From CAZPAV01 sp964584755 (GTDB lineage Bacteria > Actinomycetota > Acidimicrobiia > Spongiisociales > UBA5794): 64,000 nucleotides of DNA. Shown here piece after piece: positions 40,787-49,135 of the stretch. Each line of letters opens with the position of its first letter. Position 1 is the first letter of the stretch. Both the position numbers and the translations under genes were made by a program. The notes under the pieces were generated by a model that saw only the letters and a list, made by a program, of their open reading frames with translations, had not been told where the DNA came from and ran no database searches. Location: assembly GCA_964584755.1 (NCBI GenBank), contig CAZPAV010000005.1, positions 19,517 to 83,516 of the forward strand. The letters are read 5' to 3'.

Positions 40787-42459
40787 GTGCCCACCTCCCT
40801 GTTGCGGAACAACGGAACGGCGATCCCGACGAGGAGCAACCCCACGCCGAGCAGCGCCGGCTGCTCCCAGCCGAGATGCTGCGAGAGCGGGTTCGTCCCA
40901 CCCTGATACCACGCGAACGGCGAGAGGACGCGGAAGGGTTCCAGCCAGGTCACGAAGGACCCGAACCCGTTGAGGAGGTAACCGGCGAGGGCCGCGGCGA
41001 TGGCGGCGCCCTGGGCGGGACCGGGCCGTCCCGTCGCGGCGCCGACGGTGAGGGCGACGGCGCCGTGGAGGAAGGCGAGGAGCGCCATGCCGAGGCTGCC
41101 GGCGAGGAGACCCTCGCCGGAGACCTCGAGTCCGGCGAGCGGGTTGCCCACCGCCACGACGGCGGCGATCGCGGCCGCGACGATCCCGACGGCGGTGAGG
41201 AGGGCGGCGGCCTGCTCCAGGACGACGCGGTCGCGACTCACGGGCGCGGTCCAGAGGAGGTCGGCGGTGCCGCGACGCTCCTCCCCGGCGAGCGCGGCGG
41301 CACCGAAGCCGATCGCGAACGCGACGAGGGCGAGGAGACCGATGCTGCCGTGGATCCGCGACGAGACGAACCCCGGGCCGGTGAGCACCGAGGCGGGGTC
41401 GGTGACCCCGAAGATGGCGAGGATCTCCCTCGGGTAGGCCGCGACGAGGGCCCGTAGGGCCTCCCCGTCGGTGCGGCGGATGGACGGGTAGAAGGCGACG
41501 ACGAGCGCCGTCAGCGTCGCGATCCCTCCCGCCCACCACCCCAGGGAGGCCCGACGTTCCCACAGTGCCTCGCCGTAGATGCGGCGGGGTGCCCGCCGGC
41601 TCGCTCGGCGGGAGCTGCGCCGGAGACGGCGCCACGACCGGAGAAGCCGACGGGGCGGGGTGAAGACCCCCAGGTCCCGTCTCCCGAAGGCCGCCACGGC
41701 CGCGGCGGTCCCCAGCGCGGCTCCGGCGAGGAGCGGCAACTCCCACATGGAGGGTCCGCTGCGGAGCGGTTCGCCGCGGAGGTACCAGGCGAAGGGGGTC
41801 CACCCCCGCAGCCAGGCGAGACCGTGGACGAGGGGGGCGAGACCGTGGAGCAGGAAGGTGAGCATCGCCACCCCGCCCGCGCCGGCCGCGGCGAAGCGGC
41901 GCCGGCCGGTGGCGGCGCCCAGGAGGAGGGCGAGCGCTCCGAAGAAGACCCCGAGGAGGAAGAGCGAGAGGTGGATGCCGACGATGCCCGCCACCGGGAT
42001 GGCGAGGCCGGCGGCGGGATCGCCGAGGACGAGGGCGGTCGCGAAGGTCGCCACGACCCCGGCGAGGAGCCCCGCGATGCCGAGGGCCTTGCCGAGGAGC
42101 ACGCCGGTGCGGCTCACCGGGGCGGTGAGGAGGAGGTCGGCGGTGCCGGTCTCCTCCTCACCGGCGGTGGCGCCCGCGCCGAGGAGCACCGCGTACGCGA
42201 TCACGAGGATCGGGCCGAGGAAGCCGTAGAGCTGGGTCTCGAGGTAGCCGCGGGCGGTCGTGAAGATGTCGGGATCGACGTTGAAGAGCGAGAGGAGGCC
42301 CGACGGCATCTGCTCCAGGAGTGCCCCGAGCTCCGCGGAGCCGCGGTGGATCGTGGGATACAGGGCGATGGCGAGGGTCGCCACCGCGGCCGCGCCGCCG
42401 GCCCAGCCGAGGAAGCCGCGGCGGCGCGCCCGGAGCGTCCGGCGCACGACCTCACGCAT
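40783..42459 (-). CDS. ABC-2 exporter permease with two fused homologous halves
   Basis: The 558-residue membrane protein contains a tandem duplication: WAGGAAAVATLAIALYPTIHRG with AGEEETGTADLLLTAPVSR in the first half, WAGGIATLTALVVAFYPSIRR with AGEERRGTADLLWTAPVSR in the second, joined by a very basic linker (about residues 290-320). Each half has about six helices. This matches two ABC-2 permease subunits fused into one chain. It pairs with the ATPase gene immediately upstream, overlapping it by eight bases. The substrate is unknown; such systems resemble drug or antibiotic exporters. Confidence 0.88.
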   Translation of the reverse strand: MREVVRRTLRARRRGFLGWAGGAAAVATLAIALYPTIHRGSAELGALLEQMPSGLLSLFNVDPDIFTTARGYLETQLYGFLGPILVIAYAVLLGAGATAGEEETGTADLLLTAPVSRTGVLLGKALGIAGLLAGVVATFATALVLGDPAAGLAIPVAGIVGIHLSLFLLGVFFGALALLLGAATGRRRFAAAGAGGVAMLTFLLHGLAPLVHGLAWLRGWTPFAWYLRGEPLRSGPSMWELPLLAGAALGTAAAVAAFGRRDLGVFTPPRRLLRSWRRLRRSSRRASRRAPRRIYGEALWERRASLGWWAGGIATLTALVVAFYPSIRRTDGEALRALVAAYPREILAIFGVTDPASVLTGPGFVSSRIHGSIGLLALVAFAIGFGAAALAGEERRGTADLLWTAPVSRDRVVLEQAAALLTAVGIVAAAIAAVVAVGNPLAGLEVSGEGLLAGSLGMALLAFLHGAVALTVGAATGRPGPAQGAAIAAALAGYLLNGFGSFVTWLEPFRVLSPFAWYQGGTNPLSQHLGWEQPALLGVGLLLVGIAVPLFRNREVGT

Positions 42460-43351
42460 CGGGCGCCTCGTAGAAGGTGAGGAAGGCCGCCTCGAGGTCC
42501 GCCTCGTGGGAGATGACGTTCTCGATCGGATGGGCCGTGGCCTGCCGGAGGAGGGCATCGACCGTTCCCACGACGAGGACGTCGAGGACGCGTCCGTCGG
42601 GAGAGACGGTGGCGCTGCGCACGTCGGGCAGCCGGGCGAACTCGGCGGCGTCGACCGGTTCCGCGAAGAGGATCTGGAGCCGGCGTCCGGCCTTCGCCTT
42701 CAGGTTCGCCACCGTCTCCACGGCCACGAGGTGTCCGTCGCGGACGATCGCCACGCGATCGGCGACGCGTTCGACCTCGGGGAGGACGTGGGAGGAGAGG
42801 AAGACGGTGCCGCCCGCGGCGCGGGCCTCCCCGATCATGTGGGAGAACTCCTGCTGCATGAGCGGGTCCAGGCCGGTGGAGGGCTCGTCGAGGACGAGGA
42901 GCTCGGGTTCGTGCATGAAGGCCTGGACGATGGCGACCTTCTTCCGGTTCCCCGAGGAGAGGTCCGCGATGCGCCGGTCGAGGTCGAGATGGAGTCGTGC
43001 CGCGAGCTCGGCCGTACGGCGCCCGGCGTCGACACCGCGCAGGTTGGCGAGGAACCCGATGAACTCGCGGGCGGTCATCCGCGGGTACATGGCCACCTCG
43101 CCGGGCACGTACCCGATCCGGCGGTGGATCGCCACGGCGTCCCGGTGGCTGTCGAGGCCGAGGATCGTCGCCCGCCCCCGGGTCGGGTGGAGGAGATCGA
43201 GGAGGGTGCGGATCGTCGTGCTCTTCCCGGCGCCGTTGGGGCCCAGGAACCCGAAGACCTCGCCCCGGCGCACCTCGAGGTCGAGGTCGACGATGCCGGG
43301 GGTCGAGCCGTAGTACTTCGTGAGGCCTTCGGTCGTGATCGCGGCGTCCAT
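42452..43351 (-). CDS. ABC transporter ATP-binding protein
   Basis: The 299-residue ATPase has Walker A FLGPNGAGKSTT, the signature LSSGNRKKVAIVQA (LSSGN instead of LSGGQ), Walker B LLVLDEPSTGLDP and the H-loop LSSHVLPEVERV. A C-terminal about 80-residue domain is typical of the DrrA/CcmA exporter class. The ATG has GGAAGGGG upstream. It is translationally coupled to the fused permease. Confidence 0.93.
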   Translation of the reverse strand: MDAAITTEGLTKYYGSTPGIVDLDLEVRRGEVFGFLGPNGAGKSTTIRTLLDLLHPTRGRATILGLDSHRDAVAIHRRIGYVPGEVAMYPRMTAREFIGFLANLRGVDAGRRTAELAARLHLDLDRRIADLSSGNRKKVAIVQAFMHEPELLVLDEPSTGLDPLMQQEFSHMIGEARAAGGTVFLSSHVLPEVERVADRVAIVRDGHLVAVETVANLKAKAGRRLQILFAEPVDAAEFARLPDVRSATVSPDGRVLDVLVVGTVDALLRQATAHPIENVISHEADLEAAFLTFYEAPDA

Positions 43352-43444
43352 GGGCCCCTTCCGATCCGGTGTCGTGACGATACCCGAAGGGACACCGGCG
43401 TCCCCCGCTCGCGGCGGGGGCGACGCCCGGTACCCTGCCGTTCC

Positions 43445-44356
43445 ATGTCCACCGGATCACGACGTCTCGTCGTTCTCGCCCTGCTGGCGAACCTCGGCAT
43501 CGCGGTGACGAAGTTCGTGGCCGCCGGCATCTCGGGCAGCGCGGCCATGCTCGCCGAGGCGTTCCACTCCGTGGCGGACACCGGGAACCAGGTCTTCGTC
43601 CTCCGCGGCGAGCACGCCTCCCGATTCGGCCCCGACCCCCAGCATCCCTTCGGGCGGGGCAAGGAGATCTACTTCTGGAGCTTCCTCGTCGCCGTCGTCC
43701 TCTTCGTCGGCGGTGCCGTCCTCTCCGTCGGAACCGGGATCGGGAGGATCCGGAACCCCGCCGCCCACGAGGGGGTCGGTCTGGCGTTCTCCCTCGTCGT
43801 CCTGGCCATCGCCGCCTTCTTCGAGCTGTTCGTGGCGTTTCGTCCGGCCCTCAAGGAGTTCAACCGGCTCCGGGCAGGCAGGTCGATCCCGGTGACGATC
43901 CGGGAGGCCAAGGATCCCGCCCTCCTCATCGTGCTCTTCGAGGACAGCGCGGCGGTGACGGGGATCGGGTTGGCGGCCGCGGGGTTGCTCCTCGCCGCGG
44001 CGACCGGCGATACCCGGTGGGACGGCGTGGCCTCGGTCCTCATCGGGCTACTCCTCGGCACCGTGGCGGCCGTGCTCGCCGTGGAGATGAAGTCCCTCCT
44101 CATCGGCGAGGCGGCCTCGCGCGAGGCCCGCTCGGGTATCCTCGCCGCCGTCTACGGGATCCCCGAGGTGAACCACGTGGACCGGCTCCTCACGATGCAG
44201 CTCTCCCCGGAGGAGATCCTGGTGAACATGGACGTGGCCTTCGACGAGGGTCTCAGCGAGGAACGGCTCGCGGCGGCCATCGTCGCCACCGAAGCCGCGA
44301 TCCGTGCCGCGGTCCCGGCGGCCACCCGGATCTTCGTCGAGCCGGTGGCGCGATGA
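43445..44356 (+). CDS. Cation diffusion facilitator metal transporter
   Basis: The 303-residue protein has about five to six transmembrane helices and the CDF zinc-site pattern: LAEAFHSVADTGNQVF (H and D of the helix 2 site), PFGRGKEIYFWSF, and LIVLFEDSAAVTGIG in helix 5. A C-terminal cytoplasmic domain follows (VNMDVAFDEGLS). It would export Zn, Fe or Co/Ni. taccct at 43431-43436 ends 8 bases before the ATG, so the start is leaderless. The stop overlaps thrB. Confidence 0.9.
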   Translation: MSTGSRRLVVLALLANLGIAVTKFVAAGISGSAAMLAEAFHSVADTGNQVFVLRGEHASRFGPDPQHPFGRGKEIYFWSFLVAVVLFVGGAVLSVGTGIGRIRNPAAHEGVGLAFSLVVLAIAAFFELFVAFRPALKEFNRLRAGRSIPVTIREAKDPALLIVLFEDSAAVTGIGLAAAGLLLAAATGDTRWDGVASVLIGLLLGTVAAVLAVEMKSLLIGEAASREARSGILAAVYGIPEVNHVDRLLTMQLSPEEILVNMDVAFDEGLSEERLAAAIVATEAAIRAAVPAATRIFVEPVAR

Positions 44357-45195
44357 TCGGTCGTGCCTCGGCTCCGGCCTCCTCGGGAAACCTCGGTCCG
44401 GGATTCGACGTGCTGGCCCTCGCGCTCGAGCTCCGCTGTCGGGTCACCGCCGAGCCCGCCGCGGAGATGGTCATCGTCCAGGACGGGGTGACCGTCGCCG
44501 TGGGCGACGACGACATGGTGGCGGCGGCGGCCCTCGCCGCCGCCGGCCGGCCGATGCGGCTCGCCATCGAGAACGACATCCCGCGAGCCCGCGGCCTGGG
44601 CTCGTCCTCGGCGGTGACCGCGGCCGCCGCGACCGCGGCGGCACGGGCGCTGGGACGTGAGCCGGAGCCCGCGGAGGTGTTCCGCATCGTGGCTGGGCTC
44701 GAGGGGCACGGTGACAACGCCGCGGCCGCGGTGTACGGCGGTCTCGTCGCCGTGTGCGGAGCCGCGGTGCGACGGCTCGAGCTGCACCCGGGCATCCTGC
44801 CGGTGGTCGCCGTCCCCGACTTCGAGCTCCGCACCGGAGAGGCCCGGTCGGCCCTGCCGAGTCTCGTTCCGCTGACGAGCGCGGCGGCCGGGATCGCCCG
44901 GTCGGTGTTCCTCGTCGAGGGGCTTCGCAGTGGCGACCCGGCGGTCCTCTGCGAGGCGCGCGGCGACGAGCTCCACGAGGCCCCGCGGGCGGCGCTCTCA
45001 CCGCTCACCGCCCGGCTCGTGACCGCGGCGCTGGATGCGGGTGCTCTCCACGCGGCCTGGTCGGGGGCGGGGCCGAGCGCGATCGCGTTCGTGACCGGCG
45101 AGACCTCGAGGGCGGTCACGGAGGCGCTGCGGCGTGTCCTCGGGCCCGTGGGGGAGGTCCGGACGGTGGCGGTCGACCGTGCCGGGGTGCGGTGA
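44353..45195 (+). CDS. thrB: Homoserine kinase
   Basis: The 280-residue GHMP kinase would phosphorylate homoserine in threonine synthesis. It has ASAPASSGNLGPGFDVLALAL, the ATP loop PRARGLGSSSAVTAAA, EGHGDNAAAAVYGGLV and AAWSGAGPSAIAFV. The ATG overlaps the stop of the CDF gene. No hom or thrC is nearby, so the gene is separated from the usual hom-thrC-thrB cluster. Confidence 0.88.
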   Translation: MIGRASAPASSGNLGPGFDVLALALELRCRVTAEPAAEMVIVQDGVTVAVGDDDMVAAAALAAAGRPMRLAIENDIPRARGLGSSSAVTAAAATAAARALGREPEPAEVFRIVAGLEGHGDNAAAAVYGGLVAVCGAAVRRLELHPGILPVVAVPDFELRTGEARSALPSLVPLTSAAAGIARSVFLVEGLRSGDPAVLCEARGDELHEAPRAALSPLTARLVTAALDAGALHAAWSGAGPSAIAFVTGETSRAVTEALRRVLGPVGEVRTVAVDRAGVR

Positions 45196-45211
45196 GGAGG
45201 ACCGCGGCCGG

Positions 45212-45949
45212 TCAGGCGGCGCGACGGGCGCGGGCGGCCTCGACGAGACCCTGGAACAGGGCGCGAGAGGCGGGGTCCTCGCGGGCGCTCAGGTACTCGG
45301 GGTGCCACTGGACGGCGAGGAGGGGCCAACCCGCGTCGTCGTGCTGGATCGCCTCCACCACGCCGTCGCCCGCCCACCCGACGGCGCGGAAGCCCGGGGC
45401 GAGGTCCTTGACGGCCTGGTGGTGGATCGAGTTCACGAGGAGGTCGGTCGTTCCGACGACCTCGGCCACCCGGCAACCCGGCGTGAGGTGCACCGGCTGG
45501 TGGCCGTCGTAGACGGCGTGCCCGACCACCGTGTGGTCGAGCGAGCCGACCTCGCTGGGGATGTCCTGGATGAGGGTTCCCCCGAAGGCCACGTTCACGA
45601 GCTGGAGACCACGGCAGATGGCGAGCACGGGGAGCCGGCGGTGCTGCGCCTCGTGGATGAGCGCGATCTCGAACTCGTCCCGGTCGGCGTCCATGTGGCG
45701 CATGGTCTCGTGGTTCGTCGCCCCGTAGCGGTGGGCCTCGATGTCGCCGCCTCCGGTGAGGACGAGTCCGTCGAGGCGATCGGCGATGGAGCCCACGGCG
45801 CCGTTGGGGACCGGCGGGAGGAGCACCGGGATCCCGCCGGCGCGCAGGACCGAGTCGGTGTAGGTGTGGGCGATGACGTGGGACTCGATGGATCCGGAGG
45901 CGCTCTCGGCGCACTTCGGCTGGGTGGTGATGCCGATGATCGGGCGCAT
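45212..45949 (-). CDS. Gamma-glutamyl-gamma-aminobutyrate hydrolase family (class I glutamine amidotransferase-like)
   Basis: The 245-residue protein has the peptidase C26 triad: the nucleophile Cys in VLAICRGLQLVNVAFGG, and His/Glu in LAVQWHPEYL. The start RPIIGITTQP and DGLVLTGGGDIEAHRYG are also typical of PuuD-like enzymes that cleave gamma-glutamyl amides. TAACAT on the minus strand (45956-45961) ends 6 bases before the ATG, indicating a leaderless start. It is divergent from the bS22 gene. Confidence 0.9.
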   Translation of the reverse strand: MRPIIGITTQPKCAESASGSIESHVIAHTYTDSVLRAGGIPVLLPPVPNGAVGSIADRLDGLVLTGGGDIEAHRYGATNHETMRHMDADRDEFEIALIHEAQHRRLPVLAICRGLQLVNVAFGGTLIQDIPSEVGSLDHTVVGHAVYDGHQPVHLTPGCRVAEVVGTTDLLVNSIHHQAVKDLAPGFRAVGWAGDGVVEAIQHDDAGWPLLAVQWHPEYLSAREDPASRALFQGLVEAARARRAA

Positions 45950-46089
45950 CCGGGAATGTTAGGGAAGGACGTGGCGACAGTGGGGATGTTCGCCGGGTTG
46001 CACAACGCCGTATCCTCCGCGAACCTACCGCTCTCCGGCGCGGCCGTGCCGCGGCCGGAGCGGTTCCCGATCCCGAGACGAGGTCCTGC

Positions 46090-46182
46090 ATGGGTTCGCT
46101 GATCAAGAAGCGGCGGAAGAAGATGAGCAAGCACAAGTACCGGAAGCGCCTCAAGGCGAACCGGCACAAGCGACGCAAGTAG
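46090..46182 (+). CDS. Small ribosomal subunit protein bS22 (AURKAIP1/COX24 domain)
   Basis: This 30-residue, highly basic protein (MGSLIKKRRKKMSKHKYRKR, ending NRHKRRK) matches the tiny actinobacterial bS22, which binds near the decoding centre in mycobacterial ribosomes. It is easily missed because of its length. There is no strong Shine-Dalgarno. A GC-rich hairpin follows the stop. Confidence 0.88.
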   Translation: MGSLIKKRRKKMSKHKYRKRLKANRHKRRK

Positions 46183-46191
46183 CTCGTCACG

Positions 46192-46215
46192 CCGTCCGCG
46201 CTCCGGCGCGGACGG
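46192..46215 (+). terminator. Hairpin terminator after bS22
   Basis: CCGTCCGCG (46192-46200) and CGCGGACGG (46207-46215) form a perfect 9-bp stem with a 6-base loop, 10 bases after the stop and just before the Shine-Dalgarno of the next gene. Confidence 0.7.
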
Positions 46216-46226
46216 AGGGGAGTCCC

Positions 46227-47366
46227 ATGACCCTGCTCGGACCGCAGCGGGAACGTTTCCAGATCCCCGAGTCGGTCGCGTACCTCAACTGCGCCTACAT
46301 GGCCCCGCGCCTGAGAGCGGTGACGGAGGCGGGTACCGCGGCCGTCGTCGCCGGGGAGCACCCCTGGACGTTCACGACCGAGGACTTCTTCGCCCCGGCC
46401 GAGCGGCTGCGCGTCCTCTTCGCGCGGATCGTCGGGGCCGACGCCGACGGGGTCGCCCTCGTCCCCGCGGTGAGCTACGGCATGGCGGTGGCCGCGGCGA
46501 ACGTCGAGCTCGGGGAGGGTCGGCGGGTCGTGGTGCTCGCCGAGCAGTTCCCCTCCCACGTGTATCCGTGGCGGGCCGCGGTCGACGCCCGCGGGGGGGA
46601 GATCGTCACGGTCCCCGCCGAGGCGCGGCGCTCCTGGACGGACGGCGTCCTCGCCGCCATCGACGAGCGGACCGCGGTCGTCGCGGTGCCCAACGTGCAC
46701 TGGACCGACGGCTCGCTCCTCGACCTGGAACGGGTGGGGACGGCGGCGCGGGCCGTGGGTGCGGCCCTCGTCGTGGACGGGACCCAGTCGCTCGGGGCCA
46801 TGCCCTTCGCGGTGGAGCGGATCCGCCCCGACTTCGTCGTCGCCGCGGCGTACAAGTGGCTGCTGGGGCCCTACTCGGTGGGCTTCCTCTGGGCGGCTCC
46901 GCACCGGAGGGAGGGAGTGCCCCTCGAGGAGAACTGGATCACCCGCGAGGGAGCGGAGGACTTCTCGGGGCTCGTCGCGTACCGGGACGCGTATCAGCCC
47001 GGGGCGCGACGATACGACGTCGGTGAGCGGAGCAACTTCGTCCTCCTGCCGATGGCCATCGCGGCCCTCGAGCAGATCGTCTCCTGGGAGGTGGAGTCCG
47101 TCGCGGCGACGATCGGCCGGTTGACGGACCGGGTCGAGCGACTCGCCGTCGAGCAGGGGATCGGGGCCGTTCCGGCGGGGCGGCGGGGGCCCCACATGAT
47201 CGGGCTCCGGCCGCCGGGCGGTCTCCCCGAGGGGGTCGCGGCGCGGCTCGCCGCCGCCGGGGTGTTCGTCAGCGTGCGCGGGGACGCCATCCGGGTCTCC
47301 CCCCACGTCTACAACGACGACCGGGACATCGACCGGCTGTTCGCGGTCCTCGACGCGCTGGGCTGA
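46227..47366 (+). CDS. Class V aminotransferase family protein
   Basis: The 379-residue PLP enzyme has the class V fold: AYLNCAYMAPRLRAV, VPNVHWTDGSLLDLERV, VVDGTQSLGAMPFAV and the PLP lysine in VAAAYKWLLGPYSVGFLW. It is closest to the cysteine desulfurase-like/isopenicillin epimerase-like group, but it lacks an obvious catalytic cysteine loop, so a desulfurase role is unlikely. The substrate is unknown. GGAGGGGAG lies before the ATG. Confidence 0.85.
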   Translation: MTLLGPQRERFQIPESVAYLNCAYMAPRLRAVTEAGTAAVVAGEHPWTFTTEDFFAPAERLRVLFARIVGADADGVALVPAVSYGMAVAAANVELGEGRRVVVLAEQFPSHVYPWRAAVDARGGEIVTVPAEARRSWTDGVLAAIDERTAVVAVPNVHWTDGSLLDLERVGTAARAVGAALVVDGTQSLGAMPFAVERIRPDFVVAAAYKWLLGPYSVGFLWAAPHRREGVPLEENWITREGAEDFSGLVAYRDAYQPGARRYDVGERSNFVLLPMAIAALEQIVSWEVESVAATIGRLTDRVERLAVEQGIGAVPAGRRGPHMIGLRPPGGLPEGVAARLAAAGVFVSVRGDAIRVSPHVYNDDRDIDRLFAVLDALG

Positions 47367-47370
47367 TCCG

Positions 47371-47763
47371 TCAGTGGAAGAGGCGCACGGCCTCGCCGAA
47401 GACGAGGATGCTCACGAGGAGGATCGCTCCCTGGAGGGCACCCCGCCAGGCCGGTGGGGTGCGCTTGGCGGTGAGTTGATGGAACAGCGCCAGGCCTGCG
47501 GCGAGCGCGACGAGCCAGAGCTTGGGGGCGAGGTACGACCAGGTGTACCCGATCACGTCGACCTGCCAGATGCCGGTCGCCACCGCAACGGCCAGCGCCG
47601 TCCACGAGAGAGTTCCGAAGCGGCGGGCGGCCGCCTGGAGGTGCTCCCGGGTGGCGCCGGCCCGGCGAAGGGCCGGGACCAGGGACGCCAGCGTGATGAG
47701 GCCGCCGGTCCACACGGCCACGGCGAGGAGATGCACCCACTTGAGCAGGACCTCGATCGTCAT
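47371..47763 (-). CDS. Four-helix membrane protein, CopD-like
   Basis: The 130-residue protein has four hydrophobic helices. KWVHLLAVAVWTGGLITLASLVPAL, with an HxxxxxxW-G pattern, and a later WLVALAAGLALFHQL resemble the CopD copper-resistance fold. Copper binding is unproven and the copper operon is 4 kb away. It starts four bases after the end of the PAC2 gene and is probably co-transcribed with it. Confidence 0.7.
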   Translation of the reverse strand: MTIEVLLKWVHLLAVAVWTGGLITLASLVPALRRAGATREHLQAAARRFGTLSWTALAVAVATGIWQVDVIGYTWSYLAPKLWLVALAAGLALFHQLTAKRTPPAWRGALQGAILLVSILVFGEAVRLFH

Positions 47764-47767
47764 GGCC

Positions 47768-48616
47768 TCACCGCTGGTCTCGGAGGAACCGCTCGATCTC
47801 GGTGACGAGCTCCCGCGTCAGGTCGGGGTCGATGCCGTCGCCACTCTCCTCCTCGCCGATCTCGGCGATGTAGTCGGCGAGCTGGCCCGACGACCCCACG
47901 GCTTCGTCGACCCGGGCCCGGAACTCCGTCGCGGTCCGGGCGAGGGAGGAGTCGTCGAGGCGGAGTCCGAGGACGTCGGCCGTCTTGCGGAGGAGGGCCA
48001 GTGCCGCCGCGGGGTTCTCGCTGGCGGCCAGGTAGTGCGGCGTCGCCGCCCAGACGGAGAGGGCGGGGAGGCCCACCTCGCGACATGCCTCGAGCAGGAC
48101 ACCGACGATGCCCGTCGGTCCCTCGTAGGCGACGGTGTCGAGTCCGGCTGCGGTCACCAGGGACGGTTCGGTGGCGACACCGGAGAGGGGCACCGGCTGC
48201 CGGTGGGTCACCGGTCCGATGTAGGCGCCGAGGAGCACGACCTCCTCCACGTCGGCCTCGTGGAGCACACGAGCGACGGTGCGGGAGAAGGTCTTCCATC
48301 GGAAGCTCGGCTCCTCGCCGAGGACGACGACGAGGTCGCGGTCGGCCTGGGGGCGGAGGACCGCGTAGAACCGGGTCTCGGGCCAAGAGAGACGCCGTGT
48401 CCCTCCGTCTCCCACGCTGACGACGGGCCGGTGCTCCTGGAAGTCGAAGAACTCCTCCGGTTCGACGACCGCGAAGGGCTCGGTGACCCCGTGGTACTCG
48501 AGGAGGTGCGCCACCGCGCCGGAGGCGGCCTCGCAGGCGTCGTTCCATCCCGTGAAAGCCACGACGGCCTGGGGACGGCGGAGGTGGGGCCGGGTGCGTC
48601 GATGGACGGCATCCAT
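47768..48616 (-). CDS. PAC2 family protein
   Basis: The 282-residue product has the PAC2 core (AVVAFTGWNDACEAASGAV, VVLGEEPSFRWKTFSRTVA, VVLLGAYIGPVTHRQPVPL, GIVGVLLEACREVGLPALSVWAATPHYLA) and an acidic C-terminal helix. The family is linked to proteasome assembly in eukaryotes and is common in actinobacteria, where its role is unclear. TACCCT on the minus strand (48624-48629) ends 7 bases before the ATG, so the transcript is leaderless. Confidence 0.88.
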   Translation of the reverse strand: MDAVHRRTRPHLRRPQAVVAFTGWNDACEAASGAVAHLLEYHGVTEPFAVVEPEEFFDFQEHRPVVSVGDGGTRRLSWPETRFYAVLRPQADRDLVVVLGEEPSFRWKTFSRTVARVLHEADVEEVVLLGAYIGPVTHRQPVPLSGVATEPSLVTAAGLDTVAYEGPTGIVGVLLEACREVGLPALSVWAATPHYLAASENPAAALALLRKTADVLGLRLDDSSLARTATEFRARVDEAVGSSGQLADYIAEIGEEESGDGIDPDLTRELVTEIERFLRDQR

Positions 48617-48741
48617 GGCGGCAAGGGTACCGAGCTGCGGTCCTTGACGGCCCTCGACTTGGATCGTCCGGTCTCCGACAGGCCGGCGAGGAGTCCCAGG
48701 GCGGGAGCGTTGGCACGGGCACGCCGCACGGGAGGACGCCG

Positions 48742-49122
48742 ATGGACCTCGTCACCGCGATCGTCATCACTGCAGCCCTCATGGGGATCGGCTGGGTGCT
48801 CATCCGCGCCGTCCTGCCCGCCGAGGATCCCTCGGAGGAGGGGAGGATGCGACGCCCCGCCTGGGTCCCCGAGCTCCGTCCCGGTGTGGTGCGGCCGGCG
48901 CTGGCCGTGGCGGGGGTGACGGTGGCGGGGCTGGCGACGACGGCACTCCCGTTCCTTCCCCCGTGGATCCCCGGCGTCGTGTTGGGGAGTGGCTACGTGG
49001 TGGCCGCCGGCCTGCTCGTGGCGCGGGCGGTCGCGGGCGCCGGTGCCACGGCGGGCACGGCCGAGATCCGGGATCGTTTCGAGGCGATCGTCGCCCCTCT
49101 TCGTGACGAGCTGCGCACCTGA
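48742..49122 (+). CDS. Hypothetical membrane protein
   Basis: The 126-residue product has an N-terminal helix (VTAIVITAALMGIGWVLIRAVL), a polar stretch, two more helices (LAVAGVTVAGLATTALPFL and IPGVVLGSGYVVAAGLLVARAV) and a charged C-terminus. I do not recognise it. A GGGAGGA sequence precedes the ATG. It is divergent from the PAC2 gene and convergent with the dipeptidase gene. Confidence 0.6.
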   Translation: MDLVTAIVITAALMGIGWVLIRAVLPAEDPSEEGRMRRPAWVPELRPGVVRPALAVAGVTVAGLATTALPFLPPWIPGVVLGSGYVVAAGLLVARAVAGAGATAGTAEIRDRFEAIVAPLRDELRT

Positions 49123-49135
49123 GCGCCGCGGCGGC

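Noticed and set aside
37797..40901. A 1034-codon open frame on the minus strand, overlapping tRNA-Gly and the acyl-CoA synthetase
   Set aside because: It runs through a tRNA gene and antisense to a well-defined AMP-forming ligase, with low-complexity composition. It is an artefact of high GC at third positions.
45212..45949. Assignment as a glutamine amidotransferase subunit of a synthetase such as guaA or carA
   Set aside because: It stands alone without a synthetase domain and its motifs fit the peptidase C26 (PuuD-like) group better.
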